From Pseudomonas helvetica (GTDB taxonomy: Bacteria > Pseudomonadota > Gammaproteobacteria > Pseudomonadales > Pseudomonadaceae), in the NCBI RefSeq assembly GCF_039908645.1, contig NZ_CP150917.1, forward strand, positions 3,421,501 to 3,485,500: a stretch of 64,000 bases of DNA, in the 5' to 3' direction. The notes under the pieces are model-generated. The model was not told where the DNA came from. It did not search any database and worked only from the letters and a program-made list of their open reading frames with translations. Shown piece by piece: positions 36,925-47,046 of the stretch. Numbering within the stretch: the stretch's first letter is position 1; each line of letters begins with the position of its first letter. Position numbers and translations under genes: made by a program.

Positions 36925-38250
36925 CTAGCGGATCTGGTGCTTATGCAGCAATCGGTAAAAAGTCGGCCGGGAAACGCCCAGTACTCGAGCGGCCACACTG
37001 AGGTTGTCACTGTGGCGGTTCAATACGTCGCACAATGCCTGGCGTTCGGCGCGGGTCTTGTAGTCTTCCAGAGTGCCCATTGGCGTGGTAATCACCTGTT
37101 GGCCAATCAACCCCAGGTCCCGTGCCTCGATCTGTCGGCCTTCAGCCAGCACCAACCCTCGACGCACCCGGTTCGCCAGCTCACGGACATTGCCCGGCCA
37201 GTCGTGCTTGCCCATGGCGATCAGCGCGTCTTCGCTGAAACTGCGCGGCCGACGTCCGGTTTCCTGGCTGTAAAAGTGGGAAAAATGGTTGGCCAGCAAC
37301 GCCAGGTCGCCATGACGCTCGCGTAGCGGCACAGTGACCACCTGCAGGACGTTGAGCCGGTAGTACAAATCCTCGCGAAAACTCTTGGCCTCGATCGCAG
37401 CTTCCAGGTCCACGTGAGTGGCTGCCAAGACCCGGACATCCACCGGAATAAGCTGACTGCCCCCCACCCGTTCGATGTGCTTTTCCTGCAGGAAACGCAA
37501 CAGGTTCGCTTGCAGTTCAAGGGGCAGATCACCTATTTCATCCAGAAACAGGGTGCCACCATTGGCGGCTTCAATGCGTCCGACTTTACGTTGGTGTGCA
37601 CCGGTAAAAGCGCCCTTTTCGTGACCAAACAGCTCGGACTGAATCAGATGCTCGGGAATCGCCCCGCAATTGATCGCGACAAACGGTTTACTGTGGCGTT
37701 GCGACTGACGGTGCAAGGTTCTGGCGACCAGCTCTTTACCGGTACCACTTTCCCCTCGAATCAACACCGGCGACTCGGTAGGCGCCAATTTGCTCAGCAA
37801 TTTGCGCAGTTCGCGGATCGGCCGACTGTCGCCCAGCAGTTCATGCTCGGGCTGGTGGACGTGAATCGTGCCCTGGCCGCGCAAACGGGCCATGCCAAAC
37901 GCCCGCCCAAGGGTCACTTGAACCCTGGAGACGTCAAACGGCAAGGTATGGAAATCGAAAAACCATTCGCAGACAAAATCGCCGGCATTCTGCAACCGCA
38001 GGACTTCCTGGTTGAGAACAGCGATCCATTCAGTGCCGCTACGGCTGATCAGTTCCTTGACGGCTTCAGGACGCTCAAAATGAACAGGTTTAAGGCGCAG
38101 CAGGCCGACATCACAGGAACGATGGGAAGCGTTCTCCAGGGTACAACTGTCGACATCCCAGCCGATCGTACGCAGGCCGGGTAATAAGCGATGGCAGTCG
38201 TCACACGGATCAACCACTAGCAAACGTCGCAATGCAGGCGTTTCGGTCAT
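36925..38250 (-). CDS. Sigma-54 dependent transcriptional activator, VpsR-like
   Basis: 441 residues. The N-terminal 115 residues form a receiver-like domain without a recognisable phospho-acceptor, as in VpsR-type regulators. The AAA+ domain carries Walker A GESGTGKE (166-173), the sigma-54 contact GAFTGA (213-218) and Walker [11 protein letters not shown] (232-241). A Fis-type helix-turn-helix ends the protein ([20 protein letters not shown]). It can activate RpoN promoters, such as the one before fapA. It converges with the fap operon. A link to fap, or to c-di-GMP, is inference from position and from VpsR. Confidence 0.88.
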   Translation of the reverse strand: MTETPALRRLLVVDPCDDCHRLLPGLRTIGWDVDSCTLENASHRSCDVGLLRLKPVHFERPEAVKELISRSGTEWIAVLNQEVLRLQNAGDFVCEWFFDFHTLPFDVSRVQVTLGRAFGMARLRGQGTIHVHQPEHELLGDSRPIRELRKLLSKLAPTESPVLIRGESGTGKELVARTLHRQSQRHSKPFVAINCGAIPEHLIQSELFGHEKGAFTGAHQRKVGRIEAANGGTLFLDEIGDLPLELQANLLRFLQEKHIERVGGSQLIPVDVRVLAATHVDLEAAIEAKSFREDLYYRLNVLQVVTVPLRERHGDLALLANHFSHFYSQETGRRPRSFSEDALIAMGKHDWPGNVRELANRVRRGLVLAEGRQIEARDLGLIGQQVITTPMGTLEDYKTRAERQALCDVLNRHSDNLSVAARVLGVSRPTFYRLLHKHQIR

Positions 38251-38594
38251 GACTGTTCCTTGGCGCCAAAAATTAGAAAATTTATTAGAAACAGTCGTTT
38301 GGCGTCCCTGAATGTAACGTTAGCAAGATCTTGACGCGGCCTTGTATCGTTTAATAATAAGGTCAACGTTGTTTACGTTATAAAACCTGCCCATATTAGC
38401 GACCTGATACGTTTGAACCTTTCATCCAGCTTTCAACGCGCCCCTTGTCATTGCCTTTATAAAAGAAAGTTGAAAATTCTTTTGAATGTGTGTGACCCGC
38501 CCCCCCATTGCGCGCATCAGTACAAGTAACCAGCCGAACGGTAAGCCCAACCGACGGCACATCACTTGATTGGGCACAGACGAGAGAAGACCCC
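38251..38594. other. Intergenic region between the sigma-54 regulator and a small gene
   Basis: 344 nt, AT-rich near the regulator gene. It contains TTGGCGCCAA (about 38263-38272), TAACGTTA (38315-38322) and further ACGTT repeats at 38365-38379. These repeated motifs may be regulator sites. No gene or clear promoter is identified. Confidence 0.4.
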
Positions 38595-38861
38595 ATGAAC
38601 GCCCCGCTCCGTATCAACGAAGCTCTTTTGATTGCCGACCGCGCATTTACCCCCTTCCAATGCGTGGCCTGGGCTCCACAGGACGGCACCGGCGAACTCA
38701 GCCTGACCGTCATCGACCGCACCAGCACCCCTATCGGCCGCAAACAGATCCCCAGCAGCACCTATACCGACCCGGCCCAACTTGCATCCTTGCTGGAACA
38801 AGTTCGCGCCGAATTGAGCGAGGAAGGTTATCAGTTGCAATCCTGGACAATGCCGCAGTAA
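38595..38861 (+). CDS. Small conserved hypothetical protein (88 aa)
   Basis: 88 residues, soluble, no signal peptide. The N-terminus MNAPLRINEALLIADRAF leads to a beta-rich middle (CVAWAPQDGTGELSLTVIDR) and a C-terminal helix (AQLASLLEQVRAELSEEGYQ). Function is not recognised. Codon use looks normal for the region. ATG at 38595 with a modest AGAAG upstream; the frame is open to 38508 but the extra part lacks coding character. A strong terminator follows, so it forms its own short transcript. Confidence 0.7.
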   Translation: MNAPLRINEALLIADRAFTPFQCVAWAPQDGTGELSLTVIDRTSTPIGRKQIPSSTYTDPAQLASLLEQVRAELSEEGYQLQSWTMPQ

Positions 38862-38863
38862 AC

Positions 38864-38902
38864 AAAAAGTGCGGATCACTGCGCCGTGATCCGCACTTTT
38901 TT
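38864..38902 (+). terminator. Intrinsic terminator after the small gene
   Basis: AAAAAGTGCGGATCAC paired with GTGATCCGCACTTTTTT around a 6-nt loop. Symmetric enough to work on both strands. Confidence 0.9.
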
Positions 38903-39142
38903 ATCGATACCTCTCAAGATATCCCCTCCTCTTCGACCCTCTCGGTTAAGGCTTTATTGCGATAGACGGTCGTATAAGCCAGACCAACTTGTCAGCGGTT
39001 CGCAAAGACATTGTTCTGGCACAGAACGACGCTCCGTCTGTGATTTCAGACCGTTGTGCATTGCATCAATCAGGGATTGAATATTTCCTTCAAGGTCTTC
39101 CTCCGAGGTTCTGGATCTGGTCGACTCGCAAGGAGATGCGAC

Positions 39143-40432
39143 ATGCCCATCCATAACGCTTTTGCCTTCGCGGCCCCTCTCGGCACAGCGGGACAACTCG
39201 ACTCAAGTTTTGCATCATCCGGCAAGGCCTGGGTGCAGTTCGCGGGCAGCCTTTCAAGTATGGCCAACGATGTGGCGGTCGATTCGATGGGCCGCTTGCT
39301 GGTCGCGGCCAAGGTCGGAACCTGGGACGGTTACGGTTATGGGCTGGCCCGATTACTTGAGGATGGCTCAGCGGATCGGAGCTTCGGCATGGAGGGCAGC
39401 ATTACCGGACAGTTCGCAAGCGGCTTCGAAGCCACAGGAGGCAAGGTTCGAGAACTGCCCGATGGAAAAATCCTGTTATCCGGCCTGCATTACGAAAGCC
39501 CCCACCGCACACTCCCGGCACTGGCAATGTTTGACTCGCAGGGACACCCGGTTCTGCAATTTGGCGACCGGGGGGTACAGATCGTGCGTTTGCCCGGTGA
39601 TTTGTCCAGAGGCCTGCGTGACGACTGGTTACCACCGGGAGTCTCGGGCGCCGAAGCCTGCGACTTTCGGGTACTGGCCGACGGCCGAATCCTGCTGTTG
39701 GCCAACCATCACTACAAATTCGCGGATCACGTCGGCATCCTGATACGGCTCAATCCGGACGGGACACTGGACGAGACATTCAACGGCCACGGATTTGTCA
39801 TGGTCAGGCACCTGCTGATGAATACCTGGCTGAGCAGCCTCCTGTTGCAGGCAGATGGTCGGATTGTGGTCGCCGGATCGATCAACCTGCCGCAGGAAGG
39901 TTTGCTGGCACGCTTCGACAGCACCGGCCGGCTGGACGAAGACTTCGCTGAAGACGGCTTTTTAAGCTTCAAGGTCCAGGGGCGCAGTGCCCAGGTGAGT
40001 CAGGTGATCGAGCAACCGGATGGGCGCCTGCAGTGTTTCGGTAGCAGCCGCGACCCGATGCAATGCCTGTCGCTGACCGTGCGCAACAATGGTCGGCCGG
40101 ACACTCATTGCAATAACGGTCACGCGCGACTCACTGAAATAGGTAACAGCGGCTGCCAATGGACAGCCGCCCAGGTGCTCGCCGATGGCCGGGTGCTCAG
40201 CGTCGGAGCAACCATTGGCGGCATTGCAGCGGATTTTCTTTTGGCGCGGCATCTCCCGGACGGACGCCTGGATCGCCATTTTGCCAATGGCCAAGGGTGG
40301 GTTCGTACTCGCCTGGGGCGCAGCCTGGACACCGCAACCTCGCTGGCCGTGCAGGCTGACGAGCGAATTGTGGTCAGCGGCTACTCGCTGGACGGCCACT
40401 ACCGGGCGGTATTGGCGCGCTATCTGGGGTAG
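39143..40432 (+). CDS. Delta-60 repeat (beta-propeller-like) protein
   Basis: 429 residues made of repeated units of about 55-60 residues with the delta-60 pattern: G-x-L-D-x-S/T-F-x-x-x-G followed by a short ADGRI strand. Examples are GQLDSSFASSGKAWV, GTLDETFNGHGFVMV, GRLDEDFAEDGFLSF and GRLDRHFANGQGWV. Such repeats (DUF5122) form propeller-like folds of unknown function, often in secreted or surface proteins. No classical signal peptide is seen. The ATG at 39143 has AAGGAG with 7-nt spacing, better than the upstream frame start at 39056. Confidence 0.85.
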   Translation: MPIHNAFAFAAPLGTAGQLDSSFASSGKAWVQFAGSLSSMANDVAVDSMGRLLVAAKVGTWDGYGYGLARLLEDGSADRSFGMEGSITGQFASGFEATGGKVRELPDGKILLSGLHYESPHRTLPALAMFDSQGHPVLQFGDRGVQIVRLPGDLSRGLRDDWLPPGVSGAEACDFRVLADGRILLLANHHYKFADHVGILIRLNPDGTLDETFNGHGFVMVRHLLMNTWLSSLLLQADGRIVVAGSINLPQEGLLARFDSTGRLDEDFAEDGFLSFKVQGRSAQVSQVIEQPDGRLQCFGSSRDPMQCLSLTVRNNGRPDTHCNNGHARLTEIGNSGCQWTAAQVLADGRVLSVGATIGGIAADFLLARHLPDGRLDRHFANGQGWVRTRLGRSLDTATSLAVQADERIVVSGYSLDGHYRAVLARYLG

Positions 40433-40549
40433 TGCTGTGTCGTTGTTGCGCTGCAGGTGCGCCGTCACCTATTGATAATGAAACTCAAGAGCTTGATCTT
40501 CCGGGACTGTTACGGCAAGTTGCGCGCTTCTTGATAGAAGGAGCAACTG

Positions 40550-42052
40550 ATGTCCGGCTCAATGGCCCAGGCGTTTACACACAATTTCCTCGGGCATTCA
40601 CCGCGCTGGTACAAGGCAAGCATTCTCGCCTTCCTGATTTTCAACCCGCTGGTGCTGTGGACGGCAGGTCCGGTAGCGGCTGGCTGGTTGCTGGTGGCTG
40701 AGTTCATTTTCACCCTGGCCATGGCACTCAAATGCTACCCGCTGATGCCGGGCGGCCTGTTGATGGTCGAAGCGCTGCTATTGCGCATGACCACACCTGA
40801 AGCACTGTATGACGAGCTGTTGCATAACTTTCCGGTGATCCTGCTGCTGATGTTCATGGTGGCGGGCATTTACTTCATGAAAGACCTGCTGCTGTTTCTG
40901 TTTTCGCGGCTATTGCTCGGGGTTCGCTCCAAGGCACTGCTGGGGCTGATGTTCTGTTTTCTGTCGGCGTTTCTGTCGGCGTTTCTCGACGCCTTGACGG
41001 TGACCGCCGTGATCATCAGCGCGGCCGTAGGGTTTTACTCGGTCTATCACCGTGTGGCATCGGGCAACGATCCACGGCAGGACAGCGAATTCAGCGATGA
41101 TCAGAACCTGCCGGTCCTGCATCACGAAGACCTTGAACAATTCCGTTCATTCCTGCGCAGTTTGTTGATGCACGGCGCAGTGGGCACCGCGCTCGGTGGT
41201 GTCTGCACCTTGGTGGGTGAGCCGCAGAACCTGCTGATCGGCCATGAAATGGGTTGGCACTTTGCAGACTTCTTCCTGAAGGTCGCCCCGGTCTCGCTGC
41301 CAGTACTGGTCGCGGGCCTGGTGACCTGTGTGTTGCTGGAGAAACTGCGCTGGTTTGGTTATGGCACCTTGCTGCCAGACAACGTTCGCGCGGTGCTGGC
41401 CAACTATGCGGCACAGGACAACGCCGAACGCACCGCCCGCCAACGCGCTGCACTGCTGGTACAAGGCGCGGCCGCGCTGATTCTGATTGCCGGGTTGGCG
41501 TTTCACATTGCCGAGGTCGGGCTGATCGGCTTGATGGTGATCGTCTTGATCACGGCGTTCACCGGCATTACCGAAGAGCACCGGATCGGCAATGCCTTCA
41601 AGGATGCGATGCCGTTTACCGCCTTGCTGGTGGTGTTCTTCGCCGTTGTGGCAGTGATTCACGATCAGCAACTGTTCACGCCGTTGATCCAGTGGGTGCT
41701 GTCCCTGCCGGCAGATCAGCAACCGGGCATGTTGTTTATCGCCAATGGCGTGTTGTCGGCCATCAGCGATAACGTGTTCGTGGCGACGATCTACATCACC
41801 GAGGTGAAACAGGCATTCATCTCCGGCCATATGAGCCGCGAGCATTTCGAAACGCTGGCGATTGCCATCAATACCGGCACCAACCTGCCTAGCGTGGCAA
41901 CACCCAATGGTCAGGCAGCGTTCCTGTTTCTGCTGACCTCGGCAATTGCCCCACTGATTCGGCTGTCCTACGGGCGCATGGTCTGGATGGCATTGCCGTA
42001 CACCGTGGTGATGGGCGTGCTGGGCTGGTATGCGGTGAGCTACTGGTTGTAA
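40550..42052 (+). CDS. nhaB: Na+/H+ antiporter NhaB
   Basis: 500 residues, about twelve helices, matching NhaB from the N-terminal [20 protein letters not shown] to the C-terminal [20 protein letters not shown]. It exports Na+ (and Li+) in exchange for protons. GAAGGAG lies seven bases before the ATG. Gene converges with zwf across a REP-type hairpin. No regulator is adjacent. Confidence 0.95.
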   Translation: MSGSMAQAFTHNFLGHSPRWYKASILAFLIFNPLVLWTAGPVAAGWLLVAEFIFTLAMALKCYPLMPGGLLMVEALLLRMTTPEALYDELLHNFPVILLLMFMVAGIYFMKDLLLFLFSRLLLGVRSKALLGLMFCFLSAFLSAFLDALTVTAVIISAAVGFYSVYHRVASGNDPRQDSEFSDDQNLPVLHHEDLEQFRSFLRSLLMHGAVGTALGGVCTLVGEPQNLLIGHEMGWHFADFFLKVAPVSLPVLVAGLVTCVLLEKLRWFGYGTLLPDNVRAVLANYAAQDNAERTARQRAALLVQGAAALILIAGLAFHIAEVGLIGLMVIVLITAFTGITEEHRIGNAFKDAMPFTALLVVFFAVVAVIHDQQLFTPLIQWVLSLPADQQPGMLFIANGVLSAISDNVFVATIYITEVKQAFISGHMSREHFETLAIAINTGTNLPSVATPNGQAAFLFLLTSAIAPLIRLSYGRMVWMALPYTVVMGVLGWYAVSYWL

Positions 42053-42058
42053 CACTTA

Positions 42059-42092
42059 CCTTGTGGGAGCGAGCCTGCTCGCTCCCACAAGG
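42059..42092. terminator. REP-type hairpin serving as bidirectional terminator
   Basis: CCTTGTGGGAGCGAG paired with its inverted copy over a CCTG loop between the convergent nhaB and zwf genes. The sequence belongs to the gtgggagcgagcctgctcgc repeat family. Confidence 0.75.
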
Positions 42093-42116
42093 GGTTTGTA
42101 TGAAGTATTGCCTGAC

Positions 42117-43631
42117 TCAGCCGAGGCTGTGCCAGACGCGACCGTCACGGGTCAGTAACTCATCGGCAGCCGTTGGACCATTTTCACCTGCTGCATAGGT
42201 TTGCACACTGGCATCCTCTTTCCAGGCATCGAGGAACGGCTGAACCGCACGCCAGCCATTTTCGATGTTGTCAGCGCGCTGAAACAGCGTTTGATCACCG
42301 GTCAGGCAGTCGTAGATCAAGGTTTCATACCCAGTGGACGGCTGCATCTCGAAGTAATCCTTGTAGGCAAAGCCCAGCTCGATGTTAGCCATGTTCAGTG
42401 CCGGCCCGGGACGCTTGGCCAGCAGGTCGAACCACATCCCTTCATTGGGCTGAATCTGGATCCTGAGGTAAGTCGGTTGTAGCTCATCGACTTCGGTGTC
42501 GCGAAACTGCGCGTAGGGTGCAGGCTTGAAGCAGATGGCGATTTCGGTGTCGCGTACGCTCATGCGCTTGCCGGTGCGCAAGTAGAACGGCACGCCGACC
42601 CAACGCCAGTTATCGATCATCACCTTGAGCGCAACGAAGGTTTCCGTCGTGCTGTCTGGCGCGACATTGGGTTCTTCGCAGTAACCGGCCAACGGCTTTC
42701 CGGCGATTTCACCGGCAACATACTGACCGCGTACCGAGTTGGCTCGCGCCTCTTCGGTGGACCAGGGACGAATCGCCCCGACCACCTTGGCTTTTTCACC
42801 ACGCACCGCATCGGCACCGAAGGCCGCCGGCGGTTCCATCGCAACCATCGCCAGCAACTGGAACAGGTGATTAGGCACCATGTCCCGTAGCGCCCCCGTG
42901 TGCTCATAAAAACTGCCACGGGTTTCGACGCCAACGGTTTCTGCCGCGGTGATTTGTACGTGGTCGATGTAATGGTTGTTCCAGAACGCTTCAAACAGGC
43001 TGTTGGAGAACCGACTGACCAAAATGTTCTGCACGGTCTCCTTGCCCAGATAATGGTCGATCCGGTAAATCTGTTTCTCCGTCATGACCTTGAGCAAGCA
43101 TGCGTTCAAGGCTTCGGCGGTGTGCAGATCGGAACCGAAGGGTTTTTCGACCACGACCCGGCGGAAGGCGTCGTCGCCCTCTTCCAGCAGCCCGGACGAG
43201 CCCAGACGACGCACCACTTCACTGAAAAAGCGCGGCGCGGTGGCCAGATAGAACACCGCGTTGCCGGTACCACTCTCGGCGATTTTTGCGTCGAGCGCCT
43301 GATAGGTGCTGTCGTCGAGAAAATCGCCCTGGACATAGCTGATGCCCTTGGCCAGCTTGGCCCAGAGCACCGGGTCCAGAGAGTCATGGCCGACCTTGTT
43401 GGCCGCCTCGGCGCGAATGAAGTCTTCAAGCTTTTTGGCGAAGTCCGCGTCGCTGATCGCATTGTGGTCGACACCGATGATCCGCAATCCATCGCCAAGC
43501 AAACCGTCACGACTGAGGTTGTACAGCGCCGGCATCAGCAAGCGCTTCACCAGGTCGCCGTGAGCACCGAACAGGAACAGCGTGGTGGGTGGTGCGGGGT
43601 GTGCCTTGGATTTCTTGCGGATCGAAGTCAT
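42117..43631 (-). CDS. zwf: Glucose-6-phosphate 1-dehydrogenase
   Basis: 504 residues, full-length G6PDH. The nucleotide-binding start is [21 protein letters not shown], and the substrate motif [16 protein letters not shown] holds the catalytic region. It makes 6-phosphogluconolactone. Because it is coupled to gnd rather than to pgl-eda-hexR, it is probably the ZwfB-type paralogue serving the oxidative pentose phosphate branch, with the Entner-Doudoroff zwf elsewhere. The start overlaps the gnd stop (ATGA). Confidence 0.95.
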   Translation of the reverse strand: MTSIRKKSKAHPAPPTTLFLFGAHGDLVKRLLMPALYNLSRDGLLGDGLRIIGVDHNAISDADFAKKLEDFIRAEAANKVGHDSLDPVLWAKLAKGISYVQGDFLDDSTYQALDAKIAESGTGNAVFYLATAPRFFSEVVRRLGSSGLLEEGDDAFRRVVVEKPFGSDLHTAEALNACLLKVMTEKQIYRIDHYLGKETVQNILVSRFSNSLFEAFWNNHYIDHVQITAAETVGVETRGSFYEHTGALRDMVPNHLFQLLAMVAMEPPAAFGADAVRGEKAKVVGAIRPWSTEEARANSVRGQYVAGEIAGKPLAGYCEEPNVAPDSTTETFVALKVMIDNWRWVGVPFYLRTGKRMSVRDTEIAICFKPAPYAQFRDTEVDELQPTYLRIQIQPNEGMWFDLLAKRPGPALNMANIELGFAYKDYFEMQPSTGYETLIYDCLTGDQTLFQRADNIENGWRAVQPFLDAWKEDASVQTYAAGENGPTAADELLTRDGRVWHSLG

Positions 43632-44608
43632 TTTTTCGGCGTCTCGACATGGCCGCCAAAGCCGAAGCGCATGGCCGACAGCAGCTTGTCGCCATAGGTA
43701 CTTTGCTGGCGCGAACGGAAACGGGCAAACAGCGAGTTGGACAATACCGGCACCGGAACCGACTGTTCCATGGCCGCTTCGATGGTCCAGCGACCTTCGC
43801 CGCTGTCAGCCACGGCACCGGAGTAGCCATCGAGCTTCGGATCGCTGGCCAAGGCATCGGCCGTCAGGTCCAGCAACCAGGACGAGACGACGCTGCCACG
43901 ACGCCAGACTTCGGCAATATCGGCCACATTCAGATCAAAGCGCTGATCTTCCGGCAGGTTTTCCGAGGCTTTGGTCTTGAGGATGTCGAAACCCTCGGCA
44001 AATGCCTGCATCATCCCGTATTCGATGCCGTTGTGAATCATCTTCACAAAGTGCCCGGAACCAGCAGGGCCGGCATGAATATAGCCGCGTTCGGCACGAT
44101 CATCTTCAGCCACCCGGTCCTTGGTCCGCGGGATATCACCCAAGCCCGGCGCCAGTGCGTCGAACAGCGGGTCGAGGCGATCAACCACGTCAGCGTCACC
44201 GCCGATCATCATGCAGTAACCGCGCTCCAGCCCCCAAACTCCGCCGGAGGTGCCGACATCGATGTACTTCAGGCCCTTTTCCGACAAGGTTTTCGCCCGA
44301 CGGATATCGTCCTTATAGAAGGTGTTGCCGCCATCGATGATCACATCGCCGGCGTCCAGCAACTGGCTCAGGGTGTCGATGGTTTCTTCGGTTGGCGCGC
44401 CTGCTGGCAGCATGACCCAGACCGCTCGGGGTTTATCCAGTGCCGCGACCAGTGCCGGCAAGTCCGCAACGCCAGTGGCGCCCTCTTCACTCAGGGTCTC
44501 AACAAACGCGGTGTTACGGTCATAGACCACAGTGGTGTGCCCATTGAGCATCAGGCGCCGCGCAATGTTGCCGCCCATGCGGCCCAGTCCGATAATCCCC
44601 AGTTGCAT
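43628..44608 (-). CDS. gnd: 6-phosphogluconate dehydrogenase, short decarboxylating type
   Basis: 326 residues, the short form of 6PGDH (YqeC/GntZ type) rather than the 470-residue form. Rossmann start [19 protein letters not shown], substrate segment [19 protein letters not shown] and the catalytic K-x-x-N-G in [20 protein letters not shown]. It converts 6-phosphogluconate to ribulose 5-phosphate and CO2; the short forms often prefer NAD+. The ATG at 44608 matches the family N-terminus. It is coupled to zwf. Confidence 0.93.
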   Translation of the reverse strand: MQLGIIGLGRMGGNIARRLMLNGHTTVVYDRNTAFVETLSEEGATGVADLPALVAALDKPRAVWVMLPAGAPTEETIDTLSQLLDAGDVIIDGGNTFYKDDIRRAKTLSEKGLKYIDVGTSGGVWGLERGYCMMIGGDADVVDRLDPLFDALAPGLGDIPRTKDRVAEDDRAERGYIHAGPAGSGHFVKMIHNGIEYGMMQAFAEGFDILKTKASENLPEDQRFDLNVADIAEVWRRGSVVSSWLLDLTADALASDPKLDGYSGAVADSGEGRWTIEAAMEQSVPVPVLSNSLFARFRSRQQSTYGDKLLSAMRFGFGGHVETPKK

Positions 44609-44883
44609 GTGCTGATGCTCCTTACTACAAATAAAGGTGTGCCAAAGGTTATAGCGCAATGAGCCTGATTAAGGTTAGTCCAGAGCGCTGCAACATAGTT
44701 TCCGGACGATTTGCCCGAGCTATAGGGATAACGTCCAAAACGTTGGCGAAGACACAGGGACCGCAAAAAATAAAAAAGTTCCATAAATAACAAAAAGAAA
44801 CCAGAATCGGCGCCGACAGTGGTTCGGCCTTGGCTCCAGAGCAATCCAACCACAGATGTGACACGCCATTTGCGAGGTGAGCA

Positions 44884-45051
44884 ATGGGCACCGTAGTAAA
44901 CGCACTGCCTCCACAGACCCTTTACGTCACTATTCGTCGTGACGAATTGCGCCAGCTCAAAGCCGAACGCGAACAACTGCTCGACCAGGTCGCGCAATTG
45001 CGCCTGTTGCTTGCCCAGGCACAACTGCCTGCACAGCCGGTAACGCGCTGA
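44884..45051 (+). CDS. 55-residue coiled-coil microprotein
   Basis: A short ORF encoding 55 residues. The N-terminus MGTVVNALPPQTLYVTIRRD is followed by a heptad-patterned helix (LRQLKAEREQLLDQVAQLRL, then LLAQAQ). GAGGTGA lies at good distance before the ATG, and the frame ends in TGA at 45049. Function is unknown. The gene is divergent from gnd and lies 173 bp before cptA. The Shine-Dalgarno and clean heptads support it as real, but homologues should be checked. Confidence 0.6.
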   Translation: MGTVVNALPPQTLYVTIRRDELRQLKAEREQLLDQVAQLRLLLAQAQLPAQPVTR

Positions 45052-45143
45052 AATCGAACAACAGCCACTACACAAGCTGTCAGTTAGCTGAACGACACTC
45101 ACAAATTTTTCACATCTGCCTGATGATAATTCATCGGTTATAG

Positions 45144-45162
45144 CCGCTCACTTTGTGAGCGG
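45144..45162. terminator. Perfect 8-bp stem-loop upstream of cptA
   Basis: CCGCTCAC-TTT-GTGAGCGG lies between the microprotein gene and cptA. No U-tract follows, so it may be a weak terminator or an operator. Confidence 0.4.
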
Positions 45163-45224
45163 TGCAATTGTTGGTGTCTGGAAATGCTCCAGTATCCGCA
45201 GTAATTAATCGGATGGAGCGCTGA

Positions 45225-46970
45225 ATGGCGATGTTTAAACGCAGCAATACGTCTGCGAAAGGTTTCGACTGGGCAGGACTTGGCTGGCTTTTCCTGTTCT
45301 TCTGGTATTTCTCCGGCATCACCCAACTCCTCATCCTCTTGTCTGACACCGCGGGTTTCGCCGGTTTCCGCCAAGCCTTCATCATGAGCGCCATCTGGCT
45401 GGCACCGATGCTGCTGTTCCCAGCGCGCACGCGCTTGCTGGCGGCAGTCATCGGTGTCGTGCTCTGGGCCTGCTCGATGGCGAGCCTGGGTTACTTCTTC
45501 ATCTATCAGCAGGAATTCTCGCAAAGCGTCATCTTCATCATGTTCGAATCGAACGTGTCGGAAGCTGGCGAATACATGACTCAGTATTTCGCCTGGTGGA
45601 TGGTCCTGGCCTTCCTGGCGCATACCGCCGTTGCAGTATTGCTGTGGACGCGTCTGCGCCCGGTTTACCTCTCTCGTGGCAAAGCCCTGCTGACCGCGAC
45701 TGCCATTCTGGTCGCCATTATCGGTTATCCGCTGATCAAGCAGACGGCCCGTACCGGCAGCTTCGCCAGCGGCCTCGAAAAATTCGAAACCCGAGTCGAG
45801 CCAGCGGTGCCGTGGCAGATGATGGTTGCCTATCGTCGCTACCGTGAAACGCTCGGCAGCATGCAAGGCATGCTCGACAACGCCAGTCAGATCCCGCCGC
45901 TGCACAACTTCAAGGATGCAATGGCGAACCAGCCCGCGACCCTGGTGCTGGTGATTGGCGAATCGACCAACCGTCAGCGCATGAGCCTGTATGGCTACCC
46001 GCGTGAAACCACGCCGGAACTCGACAAGCTCAAGGATCAACTGGCAGTTTTCGACAACGTCGTTACCCCGCGCCCTTACACCATCGAGGCGCTGCAACAG
46101 GTTCTGACCTTCGCCGATGAAGAAAATCCAGACCTGTACCTGAAGACGCCATCCCTGGTCAGCATGATGAAACAGGCGGGTTACAAGACCTTCTGGATCA
46201 CCAACCAGCAGACCATGACCAAGCGCAACACCATGCTCACGACGTTCTCCGAGCAGGCTGATGAACAGGTCTACCTGAACAACAACCGCAACCAGAACGC
46301 CCGCCAGTACGATGGCGATGTATTGGAACCATTCTCCAAGGCCCTGGCCGACAGCGCTCCGCGCAAGCTCATCGTCGTGCATTTGCTCGGCACGCACATG
46401 AGTTACCAGTACCGTTATCCGCCAACGTTCGACAAATTCAACGATCGTCAGGGTGTACCGGCAGGCATCAGCGATGATCAGTTGCCGACCTACAACAGCT
46501 ACGACAATGCGGTTTTGTACAACGACTTCGTGGTGTCGAGCCTGATCAAGGACTACGCCAAGACCGATCCAAACGGCTTCCTGCTGTACCTCTCCGACCA
46601 CGGTGAAGACGTTTTCGACTCCGCAGGTCACACCACGCTGGGTCGTAACGAAGCCAAACCGACTGCGCCGATGTACACGATTCCGTTCATCGCCTGGGCT
46701 TCGCCAAAATGGCGAGAAGCCCACGACTGGAGCTTTGCCGCGGACCTGCAACGGCCTTACAGCAGTTCGCAGCTGATCCACACCTGGGCAGACCTTGCAG
46801 GCTTGAGTTTCGATGAACTGGACCGCAGCAAGAGCCTGGTCAGCGACAGCTTCAAACCGCGCCCGCTGTTGATCGGCAACCCTTATGAGCGCGAACAGAA
46901 AGCGCTGATCGACTTCAGCCTGATGAAACCCAAGGCTGCTGCTGTCAGCGCCTCAACCATCAAGCCGTAA
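45225..46970 (+). CDS. cptA: Phosphoethanolamine transferase CptA
   Basis: 581 residues: five N-terminal membrane helices (about 20-180) and a periplasmic sulfatase-fold domain. The nucleophile is Thr248 in VIGESTNRQRMSLYGYPRE; later metal-site segments are HLLGTHMSY and YLSDHGEDVFD. It transfers phosphoethanolamine to lipopolysaccharide (core heptose in CptA/EptC relatives), altering envelope charge and peptide resistance. ATG at 45225. It appears monocistronic; no PmrAB genes are nearby. Confidence 0.92.
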   Translation: MAMFKRSNTSAKGFDWAGLGWLFLFFWYFSGITQLLILLSDTAGFAGFRQAFIMSAIWLAPMLLFPARTRLLAAVIGVVLWACSMASLGYFFIYQQEFSQSVIFIMFESNVSEAGEYMTQYFAWWMVLAFLAHTAVAVLLWTRLRPVYLSRGKALLTATAILVAIIGYPLIKQTARTGSFASGLEKFETRVEPAVPWQMMVAYRRYRETLGSMQGMLDNASQIPPLHNFKDAMANQPATLVLVIGESTNRQRMSLYGYPRETTPELDKLKDQLAVFDNVVTPRPYTIEALQQVLTFADEENPDLYLKTPSLVSMMKQAGYKTFWITNQQTMTKRNTMLTTFSEQADEQVYLNNNRNQNARQYDGDVLEPFSKALADSAPRKLIVVHLLGTHMSYQYRYPPTFDKFNDRQGVPAGISDDQLPTYNSYDNAVLYNDFVVSSLIKDYAKTDPNGFLLYLSDHGEDVFDSAGHTTLGRNEAKPTAPMYTIPFIAWASPKWREAHDWSFAADLQRPYSSSQLIHTWADLAGLSFDELDRSKSLVSDSFKPRPLLIGNPYEREQKALIDFSLMKPKAAAVSASTIKP

Positions 46971-47046
46971 TCTCTTCGGGGGCTGGTTCCAGCCCCCGCT
47001 TTCTGCGCAGCATTGATGTGCACGCCCCCAGAGGCGCCCTTCTTGT

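Noticed and set aside
39018..39033. Sigma-54 promoter before the delta-60 gene (TGGCAC motif)
   Set aside because: The GG to GC spacing is one base too long; the segment is better described as a GTTCTG-N3-CAGAAC dyad.
45138..46781. A 547-codon antisense frame opposite cptA
   Set aside because: It mirrors the codon bias of cptA, shows no family features and has no ribosome binding site; cptA is certain.
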